Of a stretch of 64,000 nt of DNA, positions 1 through 10,403 are shown in pieces; within the stretch, counting starts at the first letter, position 1; every line of letters starts with the position of its first letter. The notes under the pieces were generated by a model. That model was not told where the DNA came from. It saw nothing but the letters and a program-made list of their open reading frames with translations, and did not search any database. This stretch comes from Enterobacter sichuanensis (GTDB lineage Bacteria; Pseudomonadota; Gammaproteobacteria; Enterobacterales; Enterobacteriaceae), in contig NZ_POVL01000002.1 in NCBI RefSeq assembly GCF_002939185.1, positions 62,001-126,000 on the forward strand, written 5' to 3'. The position numbers and the translations under genes are program-made.

Positions 1-61
1 CGTGCCTTTTACGCAGTCAGTATCTGAAAACTCTTAGTTCACCTGCCCTTTCCCTACATTG

Positions 62-78
62 TTCTATAGTTAACAGGG
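62..78 (+). promoter_or_regulatory. Candidate sigma-S type promoter of katE
   Basis: A -10 hexamer TATAGT lies at 65-70 and is preceded by C at 64, as sigma-S promoters prefer. It is about 40 bases before the katE start, and no good -35 hexamer is visible. katE of E. coli is a classic RpoS-dependent gene, so the arrangement fits, but the assignment rests on one hexamer. Confidence 0.4.
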
Positions 79-110
79 TTTTTTAGGAATGAATAAAGGA
101 GAAGCGTGCA

Positions 111-2360
111 ATGTCGAACAAAGATAAAACACATCAATCACCCATTCATGGCACCGAAGAATCGCAACCTGGGATGGACTCCCTTGCCCCTGAAGATGGC
201 TCTCATCGCCCTTCCCCTGGCCCGTCCGCCCCAGGCGAGCAGCCTACCGCGCCGGGCAGTCTGAAATCACCGGACACCGGCAATGAGAAGCTGAAATCCC
301 TCGATCCTCATCGCAAAGGCGGAGAAGGCTATGCGCTAACCACCAACCAGGGGGTGCGCATCGCTGACGACCAGAACTCCCTGCGCGCCGGGTCCCGCGG
401 GCCAACCCTGCTGGAAGATTTTATCCTGCGGGAAAAAATTACCCACTTTGACCACGAACGCATACCGGAGCGCATCGTCCACGCGCGCGGCTCCGCTGCG
501 CACGGCTACTTCCAGCCCTACAAGAGCCTGAAAGCGATCACCAAAGCGGACTTCCTCTCCGACCCGGACAAAATAACGCCGGTGTTCGTGCGTTTCTCCA
601 CCGTTCAGGGCGGTGCGGGCTCGGCGGATACAGTGCGTGATATCCGCGGCTTCGCCACCAAGTTTTATACCGAAGAGGGTATTTTCGATCTGGTGGGTAA
701 TAACACCCCGGTGTTTTTCATTCAGGATGCGCATAAATTTCCTGACTTTGTCCATGCGGTAAAACCGGAGCCCCACTGGGCCATACCGCAGGGACAAAGT
801 GCGCACGACACCTTCTGGGACTATGTCTCTCTGCAGCCTGAAACCTTGCACAACGTGATGTGGGCGATGTCAGACCGCGGGATCCCCCGCAGTTACCGCA
901 CCATGGAGGGGTTTGGCATTCACACCTTCCGGATGATCAACGCCGAGGGGAAAGCCACGTTTGTCCGTTTCCACTGGAAACCGGTGGCGGGTAAAGCCTC
1001 GCTGGTGTGGGATGAGGCGCAGAAACTGACCGGGCGCGACCCGGACTTCCATCGCCGGGAGCTGTGGGAGGCCATTGAAGCCGGCGACTTCCCGGAATAT
1101 GAACTGGGCCTGCAGCTGATCCCGGAAGAGGACGAATTTAAGTTCGATTTCGATCTCCTGGACCCGACCAAACTGATCCCGGAGGAGCTGGTGCCGGTTC
1201 AGCTGGTGGGTAAAATGGTGCTCAACCGCAACCCGGATAACTTCTTTGCCGAAAACGAACAGGCCGCCTTCCATCCCGGGCATATCGTGCCGGGGCTGGA
1301 CTTCACCAACGATCCGCTGTTACAGGGGCGCCTGTTCTCGTATACCGATACGCAGATCAGCCGTCTTGGCGGGCCGAACTTCCACGAGATCCCGATCAAC
1401 CGCCCCACCTGCCCGTATCACAACTTCCAGCGCGACGGGATGCACCGTCAGGATATTGATACCAACCCGGCCAACTATGAGCCGAACTCCATCAACGATA
1501 ACTGGCCGCGTGAAACCCCTCCGGCCCCAAAACGTGGTGGATTCGAATCGTATCAGGAGCGGATCGATGGCAACAAAATTCGCGAGCGCAGCCCGTCGTT
1601 CGGCGAGTATTACGCCCACCCTCGCCTGTTCTGGAACAGCCAGACGCCGATTGAACAGCAGCATATTATCGGCGGCTTCAGCTTCGAACTGAGCAAAGTG
1701 GTGCGCACGTATATCCGCGAGCGCGTAGTCGACCAGCTGGCGCATATTGATATTCAGCTTGCCCAGAGCGTGGCGGATAACCTGGGTATCACGCTGACCG
1801 ATGAACAGCGCAATCTTGCGCCGCCGAAAGAGGTTAACGGCATCAAGAAAGATCCGTCGCTGAGCCTGTACGCGGTGCCGGGAGGGTCGATCAAAGGCCG
1901 CGTGGTGGCGATCCTGCTGAACGACAAAACCCGCGCCAGCGACGTGCTGGGGATCATGCAGGCGCTGAAAACCAAAGGCGTACACGCCAAACTGCTTTAT
2001 TCACGCATGGGTGAAGTGACCGCTGATGACGGCTCCGTGCTGCCGGTGGCGGCAACCTTTGCCGGTGCACCGTCGCTGACGGTGGACGCGGTGATTGTGC
2101 CGGGCGGGGATATAACCAGCCTGCTGACTAACGGTGACGCCGTCTATTATCTGCTCGAAGCCTATAAGCACCTGAAACCGATCGCCCTTTCCGGCGATGC
2201 GCGACAGTTTAAAGCGCCGTTGAAGGTGGCCGAGCAAGGTGAGGACGGCATTGTCGAGGGAGATAACGTTGACGACGCGTTTATGACGAAGCTGTTTGAT
2301 TTGCTCGCCGCGCACCGCGTATGGTCGCGCAGCAGCAAGATCGATCAGATTCCGGCGTAA
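111..2360 (+). CDS. katE: Monofunctional catalase HPII
   Basis: Cytoplasmic large-subunit haem catalase that dismutates hydrogen peroxide to water and oxygen, mainly in stationary phase. At 749 residues it is close to E. coli HPII (753). It shows the long polar N-terminal arm (about 1-75), the catalytic His in [12 protein letters not shown] (His124), the haem-ligand Tyr region RLFSYTDTQ (about residue 411), and the C-terminal flavodoxin-like domain (about 600-749) found only in large catalases. The ATG has a strong AAGGAG seven bases upstream. It is the first gene of the window, faces the chb operon convergently, and is separated from chbG by a paired REP element that may also end transcription. 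Confidence 0.98.
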   Translation: MSNKDKTHQSPIHGTEESQPGMDSLAPEDGSHRPSPGPSAPGEQPTAPGSLKSPDTGNEKLKSLDPHRKGGEGYALTTNQGVRIADDQNSLRAGSRGPTLLEDFILREKITHFDHERIPERIVHARGSAAHGYFQPYKSLKAITKADFLSDPDKITPVFVRFSTVQGGAGSADTVRDIRGFATKFYTEEGIFDLVGNNTPVFFIQDAHKFPDFVHAVKPEPHWAIPQGQSAHDTFWDYVSLQPETLHNVMWAMSDRGIPRSYRTMEGFGIHTFRMINAEGKATFVRFHWKPVAGKASLVWDEAQKLTGRDPDFHRRELWEAIEAGDFPEYELGLQLIPEEDEFKFDFDLLDPTKLIPEELVPVQLVGKMVLNRNPDNFFAENEQAAFHPGHIVPGLDFTNDPLLQGRLFSYTDTQISRLGGPNFHEIPINRPTCPYHNFQRDGMHRQDIDTNPANYEPNSINDNWPRETPPAPKRGGFESYQERIDGNKIRERSPSFGEYYAHPRLFWNSQTPIEQQHIIGGFSFELSKVVRTYIRERVVDQLAHIDIQLAQSVADNLGITLTDEQRNLAPPKEVNGIKKDPSLSLYAVPGGSIKGRVVAILLNDKTRASDVLGIMQALKTKGVHAKLLYSRMGEVTADDGSVLPVAATFAGAPSLTVDAVIVPGGDITSLLTNGDAVYYLLEAYKHLKPIALSGDARQFKAPLKVAEQGEDGIVEGDNVDDAFMTKLFDLLAAHRVWSRSSKIDQIPA

Positions 2361-2443
2361 AAAAAGCCGGGTGGCGCTTGCGCTTACCCGGCCTACATTC
2401 GATTGGTTTTGTAGGCCCGGTAAGGCGAAGCCGCCACCGGGCT
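2361..2443. repeat. Pair of inverted REP elements (BIME)
   Basis: Two REP units in opposite orientation lie between the convergent genes katE and chbG. The first reads GCCGGGTGGCG...ACCCGGCCTAC (2366-2396), and the second is its mirror form beginning GTAGGCCCGG (2411-2442). Each can fold on itself and they can pair with each other. Such extragenic palindromes often sit at operon ends in enterobacteria, where they stabilise or end messages. Confidence 0.85.
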
Positions 2444-2448
2444 TTATT

Positions 2449-3195
2449 TCAAAGATCCCCGAACGTCCCCAACCGATATCCGCGCTCAGCAATCGCGTAC
2501 TTGAGCGATGGCGACGTCAACACATCCAGCTCCGCCAGGCGCGGCCAGCAGTAGGCGCTCTTACGCACGATGTTATCGACAAAGGCGGGATGCGCCATCA
2601 CCTCCAGCGACCGTTCACCCCGTGCGGCGGAATCGTCCAGCACCTTCAGGAACAGCGCCTCGTCGATCGCATCGCCGTAGAACGCGCTGCTGAACCCCTC
2701 GGTTGTGGCCACGGCGTACGCCGGCAGCCCGCGCACGTCGCGATCCACGCGCATGGCGACGCCTTTACGCTGCGCAAATTCCGCAACCAGAGGGAAAATC
2801 GCCGGGATCATATGCACATGGTGATGGCTGTCGATATGCGTCGGTTCACGACCAAAGAGGTCTACAAAACGGTTGAACTGACAGTCCAGCTCGCGGGCAA
2901 TCTCTTCAAGCGGCAGCGCATCTTCCGCCATCTCCCAAATCCATTTCCCCAACTGTCCGTCGCGCGTCAGGCCCGGCATCGCTGAAAGCGGCATGCCCAG
3001 GGTCAGCACAAAGTGCATGCCCACGCCCAGGTCAGGCACCTCGCGGCTCAGCTGCGCCGCATGCTCAATCGCTTCTCCATTCACCAGCGCCGTCGTCGAG
3101 GTGACTACCCCCCGACGACAGGCTTCAACAATGCCGTAGTTCTGCCCTTTCGACAGGCCAAAATCATCAGCATTGACGATCAGCAGGTTTTCCAT
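2449..3195 (-). CDS. chbG: Chitooligosaccharide deacetylase ChbG (YdjC family)
   Basis: Removes one acetyl group from chitobiose-6-P and chitotriose-6-P, which E. coli needs for ChbR induction and ChbF cleavage. The 248 residues (E. coli 249) begin [17 protein letters not shown], where the DD pair binds the metal. A later SHHHVHM motif supplies the metal-binding histidines. The start at 3195 was chosen over a longer in-frame extension because it matches the family N-terminus. It is the last gene of chbBCARFG, 11 bases after chbF. Confidence 0.95.
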   Translation of the reverse strand: MENLLIVNADDFGLSKGQNYGIVEACRRGVVTSTTALVNGEAIEHAAQLSREVPDLGVGMHFVLTLGMPLSAMPGLTRDGQLGKWIWEMAEDALPLEEIARELDCQFNRFVDLFGREPTHIDSHHHVHMIPAIFPLVAEFAQRKGVAMRVDRDVRGLPAYAVATTEGFSSAFYGDAIDEALFLKVLDDSAARGERSLEVMAHPAFVDNIVRKSAYCWPRLAELDVLTSPSLKYAIAERGYRLGTFGDL

Positions 3196-3206
3196 CGCAC
3201 ATCCTC

Positions 3207-4562
3207 TTAACGGTGTTGGAACTTGAGCTTCTCTACCGTGGCGGCAAAGTTTGGCAGCCATTTTTCGTGGGCCAGGATCATCTCCGTCGCCAGCACTTCT
3301 GCGTCGCGGTCGGAATGCACCAGCGGGCTGAGGTTCAGCGCCAGAAGCACATCGTTCAGCTCACCGCTCAGCGCCGCGTTGCTGGCCGCCACCTCGAACC
3401 CTTTGATGGTGTGAATGAGCCCCATCACCTTCTCATCAAAGTGGGTAATACGCGGATGCGGTTTCGCGCCATCGCGGCCGAGGATGCAGGTCATCTCCAC
3501 GGCCCAGTCGGCCGGGATATTGTCGATATGGCCATGGTGCGGCACATTGACGTAGTGCTCGGCCTGCTTGTCGTTGTAAATGGCGTTGATCACTTCACAC
3601 GCCGCATCGGAGTAGTAAGCCCCTCCGCGCTGCTCCAGCTCTTTTGGTTTGACGTTCAGGTTCGGATCTTTATACAAATCAAACAGCTGCTTCTCAACTT
3701 TCTGCACGATCTGAGCCCGTGCGCCGCCCTTATAGTACTCGCCCATTTCAATGGCCAGCATCTCTTTCTGCTTGAAGTAGTAGAGCAGGTAGGAGCACGG
3801 CAGCAGATTCAGGGAACGGATCAGCCCTTCACTGAACGGCAGGTCAAAGATATTTTTCACGGATGCGGCGGTCAGACGTCCCGACGCCACGCCGTCGAGC
3901 AGTTCGGCAAAGCGCGATTTTCCGTTCACGATGACATCTTTGATGAACACCATGTGATTCAGGCCGAACAGATCGATGGAGAGATCGTCGCTGTCAGTCA
4001 GCCCCAGCACGTCGCGGATAAACATCTTCATGCCAATCGGAATGTTACAGACGCCGATAAAGCGTTTGAAATTCGTATGCCGATAGACCGCCTCGGTCAC
4101 CATACCGGCCGGGTTGGTGAAGTTAATCACCCACGCGTTCGGGCAGATCTCCTGCACGTCTTTTACGATGTCGAAAATGACCGGGATGGTACGCAGACCT
4201 TTAAACAGGCCGCCCGCGCCATTGGTCTCCTGCCCCAGATAACCGTGGCTCAGGGGAATACGCTCGTCCAGCTCGCGCGCTTTCAGCTGGCCCACGCGCA
4301 GCTGGGTGGTAACGAAATCCGCATCTTTCAGCGCCAGACGGCGATCGAGCGTTTTGTGTACGGTTAAGGGCACACCGGCTTTCGCAACCATGCGCTGACA
4401 CAGGTCAAAAATGATATCCAGTTTTTCCTGCCCTTCCTCAACGTCAACCAGCCATAATTCGCTGACCGGTAATTCGTGATACCGTTTCAGAAAACCTTCA
4501 AGTAATTCCGGGGTATAGCTGCTGCCGCCACCAATGGTTACGACTTTCAATTTCTTCTGCAT
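3207..4562 (-). CDS. chbF: 6-phospho-beta-glucosidase / diacetylchitobiose-6-P hydrolase (GH4)
   Basis: Cytoplasmic GH4 enzyme that splits phosphorylated chitobiose or cellobiose, using NAD and a divalent metal by a redox-elimination mechanism. The 451 residues start with the Rossmann motif [23 protein letters not shown] (the metal-ligand Cys) and the conserved GLNH motif follow in the middle. A GGGAGA ribosome site precedes the ATG by five bases. The 109-base gap to upstream chbR contains an inverted repeat (GGCGG/CCGCC, about 4648-4665 on the minus strand) that may act as an mRNA processing or stability element. It lies fifth in the operon. Confidence 0.96.
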   Translation of the reverse strand: MQKKLKVVTIGGGSSYTPELLEGFLKRYHELPVSELWLVDVEEGQEKLDIIFDLCQRMVAKAGVPLTVHKTLDRRLALKDADFVTTQLRVGQLKARELDERIPLSHGYLGQETNGAGGLFKGLRTIPVIFDIVKDVQEICPNAWVINFTNPAGMVTEAVYRHTNFKRFIGVCNIPIGMKMFIRDVLGLTDSDDLSIDLFGLNHMVFIKDVIVNGKSRFAELLDGVASGRLTAASVKNIFDLPFSEGLIRSLNLLPCSYLLYYFKQKEMLAIEMGEYYKGGARAQIVQKVEKQLFDLYKDPNLNVKPKELEQRGGAYYSDAACEVINAIYNDKQAEHYVNVPHHGHIDNIPADWAVEMTCILGRDGAKPHPRITHFDEKVMGLIHTIKGFEVAASNAALSGELNDVLLALNLSPLVHSDRDAEVLATEMILAHEKWLPNFAATVEKLKFQHR

Positions 4563-4671
4563 AATATCTCCCTTAGCGTATCAGGTTAATCGCCTGCAAG
4601 GTATAGCGTACTCTTCCCGCTATTTGGGCAAGCCATTAAAGCAATATTTGTGGCGGGCAAACCGCCGAACG

Positions 4672-5490
4672 TTAATTAATTACCGTCAGGTTCTTCCGGT
4701 AACTATTTGGTGTGAATGAGGTCAATTTCTTAAACGTTTTAATAAACAGGCTGGGACTGCTGTACCCGGACTCATAGGCAATATCCGTGACAGAATAGTT
4801 GGTAATTTCCAGCTGTTTTTTGGCAAAGTTAATGCGGATTTCATTAATAATTTGCACCGGCGTTTTACGATAATAGCGCTGGGTCGCACGGGTCAGATAT
4901 TCCTGGGATTTCCCCGACAGTGAAACCATATTTTCCAGCGCATTTTCGCTGAACTGGCCTTTATCGTGCATCAGCTCAACGGTGCTGCGCAGCCACTGTG
5001 GAATATCATCCGTCACCTGCTGCTCTTCACGGTGATGGCGCAGCCGGTTCATCACGTAGAAGGTCACCGTTTCAATAAACTCATCGAACTCATTGTCGCG
5101 GAAGTTGAGCGAGGCAATCACCGTTTCAATCCAGGTCATGAACTCGTTTTTGACGCGATAGACCTGTGATGCCACAAAACAGAACGGCACCAGCGGCAAA
5201 TAGTGCTTCTCAAAGAAGCGTCTGCTGACACCCACGTTCAGAATGCGGGTGGCGCCAAATTCGTAAAAGCTCTGGTGATGGGAGCCCATCGGCAGAAAGA
5301 CAAAATCTCCGCGCTCAAGCAGAACGCGCTTACCGTTGATCTCCTGATAGTAGCGGCCGGTCAGAACAATCGTGAACTCGTAGTAGTCATGCTGGTGCAG
5401 ACCACTCGCGCTCTCCGTCTTGTTGTAAATAACCACGTGAAAATTCTTGCCATTAAACAGTTGCTGCTCAAGTGCGGTTTTAATTTCCAT
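4672..5490 (-). CDS. chbR: AraC-family dual regulator of the chb operon
   Basis: Transcription factor that represses chb without chitobiose and activates it with CRP when NagC is relieved and monoacetylchitobiose-6-P is present. It has 272 residues (E. coli 280). An N-terminal cupin sensor domain (about 10-100, with [14 protein letters not shown]-type metal/sugar pocket residues) leads to a C-terminal double helix-turn-helix (about 170-270, including [22 protein letters not shown]). It sits inside its own target operon between chbA and chbF, which gives autoregulation. Confidence 0.95.
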   Translation of the reverse strand: MEIKTALEQQLFNGKNFHVVIYNKTESASGLHQHDYYEFTIVLTGRYYQEINGKRVLLERGDFVFLPMGSHHQSFYEFGATRILNVGVSRRFFEKHYLPLVPFCFVASQVYRVKNEFMTWIETVIASLNFRDNEFDEFIETVTFYVMNRLRHHREEQQVTDDIPQWLRSTVELMHDKGQFSENALENMVSLSGKSQEYLTRATQRYYRKTPVQIINEIRINFAKKQLEITNYSVTDIAYESGYSSPSLFIKTFKKLTSFTPNSYRKNLTVIN

Positions 5491-5519
5491 CGTGCTGACC
5501 CCCTGCTACTCAGTCTGAC

Positions 5520-5867
5520 TTACTGCATCTTCTCGTGAAGCTCAATTAACTCCGCCACCAGCTCGCGCGCCAGCATCGAGGTCATCAGGTGATCCTGGGC
5601 GTGTACCAGCACCAGACTGACCTTCATCTTACCTTCGCCCTGGTCGCCTTCAATCAGCTTCGTCTGCACCAGGTGCGCTTCATTGAGCGCGGTACGGGAC
5701 TGTTCCATCATGGTTTTCGCGGCGGCAAAATCACCCTGCTTAGCCTGCTTGAGTGCGGCATACGCCAGGCTGCGTGCCTGACCGGAGTTGATGATAAGGC
5801 CCATCACCACTTCTTCGAGGTCATTCTCAGCGCTTTCTTCTGCAACGATACTGTCCAAATCTAACAT
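5520..5867 (-). CDS. chbA: PTS chitobiose EIIA component
   Basis: Accepts phosphate from HPr and passes it to ChbB (Lac family EIIA). The 115 residues are all-helical, with the phospho-acceptor His89 in VLVHAQDHLMTS. The chosen ATG at 5867 has an AAGGAGC ribosome site and gives MLDLDSI, matching E. coli (116 residues). A longer in-frame version from 5912 would add 15 unrelated residues that overlap the ribosome site. It lies 47 bases after chbC. Confidence 0.96.
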   Translation of the reverse strand: MLDLDSIVAEESAENDLEEVVMGLIINSGQARSLAYAALKQAKQGDFAAAKTMMEQSRTALNEAHLVQTKLIEGDQGEGKMKVSLVLVHAQDHLMTSMLARELVAELIELHEKMQ

Positions 5868-5914
5868 CTTTAAGCTCCTTTTCGCTGGCGCGGGTTGCCC
5901 CGCGCCGTGCAATT

Positions 5915-7273
5915 TTAGAATTTCAGTGCGAGGGCGATATCCTCTTCGCTCTCTTCTTCATCAATAACGGTTGCGGCTTTGTTGGCGATGGCCACGAACG
6001 GCATGTAGAGCAGCGTTGCAATCCCGAGGTTGAATATCGCCAGCAGGAAGGCGGCGACGCTACCGTTGGTGTTGAAGAACGCCCCCAGACCCGCCGGCAT
6101 GGTCCACGGCGCAATGTTGGTAATCGGTGGGATAATGCCCAGGTAATACGCGGTCAGGGTGATCCCCGCCAGCAGCGGCTGAACCAGAATGAAGGGAATG
6201 AACATCACTGGGTTCATGATGATTGGCAGACCAAACAGGATCGGTTCGTTAATCTGGAAGATACCTGACGGCAGTGCCAGCTTCGCCACCTGACGATGGT
6301 CAGCGCGACGAGAGACAATAAAGACCGCGATGATCAGACCCAGCGTCGCCCCGGTACCCCCCAGGAAGATATAGGAGTCCAGCATCGGCTTCGCCCACAC
6401 ATGGAAGGTTTTACCGGCCGCCAGCGCCGCGTCAACGGAGCCGTACTGCTGATAAAGTGCAACGTTTTCCAGTGCCCATGGGGTCATGATACCGCTGTCC
6501 AGCGCGGCCAGTGCCAGTGAACCATGCACGCCGAAGAACCACAGCAGGGAGGTGAAAATCACGTACGCCCAACCGACCACACCACCCATCGACGCCAGCG
6601 GCGTAGAGATAGAGTCCATGATGATCTGGTGGAAGTTTGTGCCCCAGTGAGAGAGCGCCCAGGCAATAATCCCCATGATGGAGAGAATAATGAAGCCTGG
6701 AATCAACGCGGAAAATGAACGGGAAACGGACGCCGGCACGCTATCCGGCAGGCGAATCACCCAGTTGCGACGGATAATAAAGGTAAACATCTCTGCCACC
6801 ACCAGACCGATAACAATACCGGAGATGATGTTGGCCCCACCCAGCCAGTTGGCGCCCACCGCATAGGCTTCACCGACGCTGTAGGGGGTTACGGTCATAA
6901 AGGCGGCAACGGATAATAACCCGGCGGCCAGCGGATCCACTTTCCGCTCTTCTGCCAGTGCCATCCCGATAAAGAAAGGCGCCATCAGCGACATAATACC
7001 CAACGTACCGTTGTATACGTTACCGCCGATGGCTTTAAAACCATTAAGGGTTTCAATTGTCGATGCGTCTAAGCGAATTCCTAATGAATAAAAGAAGGAA
7101 CCTTCACCAAAGCTCAGAAAAACGTTGTTAATTAAAACGAACATTGCCCCGGCCAGCGTCAATGGCATTAATTTAATAAAGCCGTTCTTGATGGCGTTAA
7201 CGTGAGGCTGCTTTCCTATTTTAACAGCAAAAGGAAGGAGTACCTTTTCAAGTGAAGCGATGACTTTACTCAT
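5915..7273 (-). CDS. chbC: PTS N,N'-diacetylchitobiose permease EIIC
   Basis: Inner-membrane channel that imports chitobiose, and in some strains cellobiose, while ChbB phosphorylates it. The 452 residues form a Lac-family EIIC with about ten membrane segments beginning near residue 30 ([18 protein letters not shown]). [14 protein letters not shown], the substrate-binding signature, lies near residues 330-345. It is preceded by the 79-base chbB-chbC spacer that holds the ChiX pairing site described separately. Length and order match E. coli. Confidence 0.97.
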   Translation of the reverse strand: MSKVIASLEKVLLPFAVKIGKQPHVNAIKNGFIKLMPLTLAGAMFVLINNVFLSFGEGSFFYSLGIRLDASTIETLNGFKAIGGNVYNGTLGIMSLMAPFFIGMALAEERKVDPLAAGLLSVAAFMTVTPYSVGEAYAVGANWLGGANIISGIVIGLVVAEMFTFIIRRNWVIRLPDSVPASVSRSFSALIPGFIILSIMGIIAWALSHWGTNFHQIIMDSISTPLASMGGVVGWAYVIFTSLLWFFGVHGSLALAALDSGIMTPWALENVALYQQYGSVDAALAAGKTFHVWAKPMLDSYIFLGGTGATLGLIIAVFIVSRRADHRQVAKLALPSGIFQINEPILFGLPIIMNPVMFIPFILVQPLLAGITLTAYYLGIIPPITNIAPWTMPAGLGAFFNTNGSVAAFLLAIFNLGIATLLYMPFVAIANKAATVIDEEESEEDIALALKF

Positions 7274-7329
7274 AGGAAAATACCCTTAAATGCCGCAACG
7301 ACTGTTACGGCGTATTGTGTGTGAAATAA

Positions 7330-7341
7330 CTCTTTGACGGG
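7330..7341 (-). promoter_or_regulatory. ChiX small-RNA pairing site (sRNA trap) in the chbB-chbC spacer
   Basis: On the coding (minus) strand the spacer reads CCCGTCAAAGAG. As I remember the E. coli ChiX (MicM) sequence, this is fully complementary to CUCUUUGACGGG in its seed. In E. coli and Salmonella the chbBC spacer soaks up ChiX when chitosugars induce chb, and this frees chitoporin mRNA from silencing. The 12-base perfect match in an otherwise unconstrained spacer argues that the same circuit exists here. ChiX and chiP themselves are outside this window. Confidence 0.75.
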
Positions 7342-7352
7342 AAAAATAAAAA

Positions 7353-7670
7353 TTAATTAGCCGCTTTTTTAATGGCTGCCACAGCAGCTTTAAGTACACC
7401 TAAACCATCAATCTTGCCGTACAGCCCCGAGTCGATCACTTCGACCGGTTTATTGGGTAACAGACGTTGTATTTCTGGCAGCATGTAGGCAATTTGCGGC
7501 CCGAGTAAAACGACATCCGCAGTCTGCCCCTTTTCACCCGCCAGCGTTTCCGGGAACGCTTCGATCACCACAGGCACTTCATACTTTTCAGCCTGCGCAC
7601 GCATCTTTGACACCAGAAGCGAGGTTGACATGCCCGCTGAGCAGAACAGGTAGATATGTTTCTTTTCCAT
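7353..7670 (-). CDS. chbB: PTS chitobiose EIIB component
   Basis: First gene of the chb operon. It is a cytoplasmic 105-residue phosphotransferase whose phospho-cysteine is Cys10 in [13 protein letters not shown], followed by the P-loop that cradles the phosphate. It passes phosphate from ChbA to incoming chitobiose at ChbC. Length is that of E. coli (106). The start is preceded by GGGAAATTACG, a modest ribosome site. Confidence 0.96.
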   Translation of the reverse strand: MEKKHIYLFCSAGMSTSLLVSKMRAQAEKYEVPVVIEAFPETLAGEKGQTADVVLLGPQIAYMLPEIQRLLPNKPVEVIDSGLYGKIDGLGVLKAAVAAIKKAAN

Positions 7671-7900
7671 CGTAATTTCCCTCTTGTATGACTACCTGCC
7701 GTCTCGCTATCACTCGACTCGCTCTCCTGGCTGACAGGTAGTGTGCTGACTGTTGTTTATCGTTGGAGTGAGTATACGTAATGGTACAGAGGGGGGATAA
7801 TTCTGGACAGGCCTAAATTGTCTCTCATTGACCTGGCTTGTTGACTACCTTCACATTTCGGGCAAATAATTCGCGCAAAGAAATAAGATTTACGTATGGA
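7671..7900 (-). promoter_or_regulatory. chb operon control region with CRP-like and NagC-like sites
   Basis: Gene-free stretch upstream of chbB. A CRP-like site reads TGTGA-AGGTAG-TCAAC on the minus strand (7840-7855), nine of ten core bases. A NagC-like palindrome, TTATTT...AATTATT, lies at 7864-7886. A -10 candidate TATACT is at 7771-7776 on the minus strand. E. coli chb is controlled by CRP, NagC and ChbR, so these fit, but the sites were judged by eye and no ChbR site could be assigned. Confidence 0.45.
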
Positions 7901-7901
7901 T

Positions 7902-7927
7902 AAAAAAACCGGCCGATGGGCCGGTTT
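7902..7927 (-). terminator. Intrinsic terminator of osmE
   Basis: On the minus strand a stem ACCGGCC/GGCCGGT with a short loop is followed by seven T, 25 bases after the osmE stop. It separates osmE from the chb promoter region. Confidence 0.85.
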
Positions 7928-7951
7928 GTTAACATCCTCAGAGCAGCAAGG

Positions 7952-8296
7952 TTACTGCGCCTTAGGTGCCTGCGGATCGGTGTCATATTCTGCACAGGTC
8001 TGATACCCGGAGTTGATGACATGGCCGGTATCGTCCAGGGCGACAAAGTAGGTTTCTGCCTTACCATCACGTTGACCCAGGATATAGGTCTGACAGGTAC
8101 CACGCGCGTGGATCATCGTCACTTCTGAAGACGGCTTACCGGCAATCGCAGCCACCTGCGAACGCGTCATGCCTTTTTTGACATCTTTCACCACGGGCTG
8201 TGTGAACTGATCTTTGGTGCGATCGTACGCCGTACACCCTGCCAGCATAGTCAGTACCGCCGCTGCGCTAAGAATTCCTGCTACGTTCTTGTTCAT
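7952..8296 (-). CDS. osmE: Osmotically inducible outer-membrane lipoprotein
   Basis: Small SmpA/OmlA (BamE-like) lipoprotein induced by osmotic stress and stationary phase in E. coli. The precursor has 114 residues (E. coli 112). Its signal peptide ends in the lipobox LAGC with Cys21 as the lipidated residue. The mature part carries the BamE-like [16 protein letters not shown] turn. It is divergent from nadE across a 221-base spacer. The molecular role is unknown even in E. coli. Confidence 0.95.
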   Translation of the reverse strand: MNKNVAGILSAAAVLTMLAGCTAYDRTKDQFTQPVVKDVKKGMTRSQVAAIAGKPSSEVTMIHARGTCQTYILGQRDGKAETYFVALDDTGHVINSGYQTCAEYDTDPQAPKAQ

Positions 8297-8517
8297 ATTC
8301 CGTCCTCTTGTTTATCAGCGTGTTATCTAAGCATGGGATAAAAAGTACTATTGTTCAACTTTGTGAGTTACGCCAGACGAATTTCGGAAAATTCTAATAA
8401 AACAACGATAACCTGCTAAAACGGCGCAAATTAACGCACTCGAAACTGTGATCCTTGTCGTTTTCCGTCCAAAGGGTTAGTTTTAACAGTTAACACATTC
8501 TGTTTATGGAGAGCGTG

Positions 8518-9345
8518 ATGACTCTGCAACAAGAGATTATCCAGGCGCTGGGCGCGAAGCCCGCGATAGATGCAAATGAAGAGATCCGCCGCAGCGTGGA
8601 TTTTTTAAAAGCGTATTTAAAGACCAACTCTTTCCTGAAATCTCTGGTGCTGGGCATCAGCGGCGGCCAGGATTCCACGCTGACCGGTAAGCTCTGCCAG
8701 ATGGCGATTTCAGAGCTGCGCGAGGAGACGGGAGATGAAAGCCTGCAGTTTATCGCCGTGCGCCTTCCGTATGGCGTACAGGCGGACGAACAGGATTGTC
8801 AGGATGCCATCGCCTTTATTCAGCCTGACCGCGTACTGACGGTGAATATCAAAGGATCGGTGCTGGCGAGCGAGCAGGCCCTGCGCGAAGCGGGCATTGA
8901 GCTGAGCGATTTTGTTCGCGGCAACGAAAAAGCCCGTGAGCGTATGAAAGCGCAGTACAGCATCGCCGGGATGACCAAAGGCGTCGTGGTCGGCACCGAC
9001 CATGCAGCCGAAGCGATCACCGGTTTCTTCACCAAATACGGCGACGGCGGCACCGACATTAACCCGATCTTCCGTCTGAATAAGCGTCAGGGTAAGCAGC
9101 TGCTTGCCGCGCTGGGCTGCCCGGAGCATCTTTACAAGAAAGCGCCGACAGCGGATCTGGAGGACGATCGTCCTTCCCTGCCGGATGAAGCAGCCCTGGG
9201 CGTGACCTATGACAATATCGATGATTATCTTGAAGGCAAAACGCTGGATGAAGGTACCGCCAAAATCATCGAAGGCTGGTATCTGAAAACCGAACACAAG
9301 CGTCGCCCACCGATTACGGTGTTTGACGATTTCTGGAAAAAATAA
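8518..9345 (+). CDS. nadE: NH3-dependent NAD synthetase
   Basis: Final step of NAD synthesis: amidates nicotinate adenine dinucleotide with ATP and ammonia. The 275 residues equal E. coli. They contain the PP-loop SGGQDST (about 46-52) that binds ATP pyrophosphate and the [10 protein letters not shown] substrate motif. There is no glutaminase domain, so it uses free ammonia. The ATG at 8518 ([14 protein letters not shown]) follows GGAGAG; an upstream in-frame ATG at 8506 would add four residues with no better ribosome site. Confidence 0.97.
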   Translation: MTLQQEIIQALGAKPAIDANEEIRRSVDFLKAYLKTNSFLKSLVLGISGGQDSTLTGKLCQMAISELREETGDESLQFIAVRLPYGVQADEQDCQDAIAFIQPDRVLTVNIKGSVLASEQALREAGIELSDFVRGNEKARERMKAQYSIAGMTKGVVVGTDHAAEAITGFFTKYGDGGTDINPIFRLNKRQGKQLLAALGCPEHLYKKAPTADLEDDRPSLPDEAALGVTYDNIDDYLEGKTLDEGTAKIIEGWYLKTEHKRRPPITVFDDFWKK

Positions 9346-9348
9346 AGC

Positions 9349-9375
9349 AAAACGGTAACCCTGGTTACCGTTTTT
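9349..9375 (+). terminator. Intrinsic terminator of nadE
   Basis: Perfect stem AACGGTAACC/GGTTACCGTT with a two-base loop, then a T run, starting four bases after the nadE stop codon. Confidence 0.92.
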
Positions 9376-9384
9376 AGTGTTTAC

Positions 9385-9467
9385 GCCCTCTCCCGTGGGA
9401 GCGGGTTAGGGTGAGGGCATCAGGCCGCACATCCTGGCCGGGTAAGGCGCAGCCGCCACCCGGCTCT
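9385..9467. repeat. Composite intergenic repeat (CCCTCTCCC element plus REP)
   Basis: A CCCTCTCCC...GGGTGAGGG palindrome typical of enterobacterial intergenic repeats (about 9386-9419) is followed by a REP-type unit GGCCGGGTAAGGCG...CCACCCGGC (9436-9464). A related composite lies after gdhA (28175-28229). It separates the nadE terminator from the cho promoter. Confidence 0.75.
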
Positions 9468-9491
9468 TTTTTAACCAAACCGCCTCTGCTA

Positions 9492-9511
9492 CACTGTATA
9501 CCTGAACAGTA
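9492..9511 (+). promoter_or_regulatory. LexA (SOS) box of cho
   Basis: CTGT-N8-ACAG is exact (9494-9509: CTGT, ATACCTGA, ACAG) and the flanking TA at 9510-9511 also fits the 20-base LexA consensus. It ends 13 bases before the chosen cho start, which matches the known SOS induction of cho in E. coli. Confidence 0.9.
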
Positions 9512-9524
9512 TATGGAGTGGTAT

Positions 9525-10403
9525 GTGAGCAGGCGTCAATCCGCCCCGCGTCTTGAATTTGAAGCGGCGGCTATCTACGAATATCCCGAGCACCTTCGTC
9601 CCTGGCTTGAAGCGCTGCCTAAGCTGCCGGGGGTGTATATCTTTCACGGTGAAAGCGACACCCTGCCGCTCTATATCGGCAAAAGCGTGAACATTCGCAG
9701 CCGGGTGTTATCCCATCTGCGTACGCCGGACGAGGCCGCCATGCTGCGTCAGTCGCGTCGCATATCCTGGTTCGAGACGGCGGGAGAAATGGGCGCGCTG
9801 TTACTGGAAGCCAGGCTTATAAAAGAACAACAGCCGTTGTTTAACAAGCGCCTGCGCCGCAATCGTCAACTCTGCTCCCTGCAAATAACCGCCGGCAAGC
9901 CGCAGGTTGTCTACGCGCGCGAGGTTGATTTTTCTCATGCCCCGAATCTTTACGGCCTCTTTGCGAATAAACGTGCCGCGCTCCAGGCGCTGCAAACCCT
10001 GGCGGATGAACTGCAGCTTTGCTACAGCCTTTTGGGTCTCGAGGCGACCACCCGCGGACGGGCCTGTTTCCGGTCTGCACTTAAGCGCTGCGCAGGCGCC
10101 TGTTGCGGGAAAGAGAGTGTCGACGCGCATCACGCCCGGCTCCTCGCCGGCCTGGCGACCATCAGCGTTAACTGCTGGCCCTGGGAAGGCGCCGTTGCGC
10201 TAAAAGAGGTGGGTGAAGCCATGACCCAGTACCACATCGTCAACAACTGGTTCTGGCTGGGCGCCGTCGACGATATCAACGACGCGGCAACCCTGTTGCG
10301 CACACCCGCCGGATTTGACCACGATGGCTATAAAATTCTCTGTAAACCCGTCTTAGCCGGTAAGTTTGAAGTCATTGAGCTCAATGGCCTGGCAGCCACG
10401 TAA
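9525..10403 (+). CDS. cho: Excinuclease Cho (UvrC homologue), SOS-induced
   Basis: Endonuclease that makes the 3' incision in nucleotide excision repair at lesions UvrC handles poorly. At 292 residues it is close to E. coli Cho (295). It has the GIY-YIG domain near residues 30-110 ([26 protein letters not shown]) and the Cys-rich segment [18 protein letters not shown], but lacks the UvrB-binding and HhH parts of UvrC. The GTG at 9525 is preferred: GGAG lies six bases upstream and the protein begins as in E. coli. An upstream ATG at 9513 would sit almost on the LexA box. Its 3' end overlaps ves convergently by 23 bases. Confidence 0.95.
   Translation: MSRRQSAPRLEFEAAAIYEYPEHLRPWLEALPKLPGVYIFHGESDTLPLYIGKSVNIRSRVLSHLRTPDEAAMLRQSRRISWFETAGEMGALLLEARLIKEQQPLFNKRLRRNRQLCSLQITAGKPQVVYAREVDFSHAPNLYGLFANKRAALQALQTLADELQLCYSLLGLEATTRGRACFRSALKRCAGACCGKESVDAHHARLLAGLATISVNCWPWEGAVALKEVGEAMTQYHIVNNWFWLGAVDDINDAATLLRTPAGFDHDGYKILCKPVLAGKFEVIELNGLAAT

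Noticed and set aside
3213-4367. A 384-codon open frame antisense to chbF
   Set aside because: It lies wholly inside chbF on the opposite strand, has no ribosome site and no recognisable domain. Long antisense frames are common in GC-rich third-position genes.
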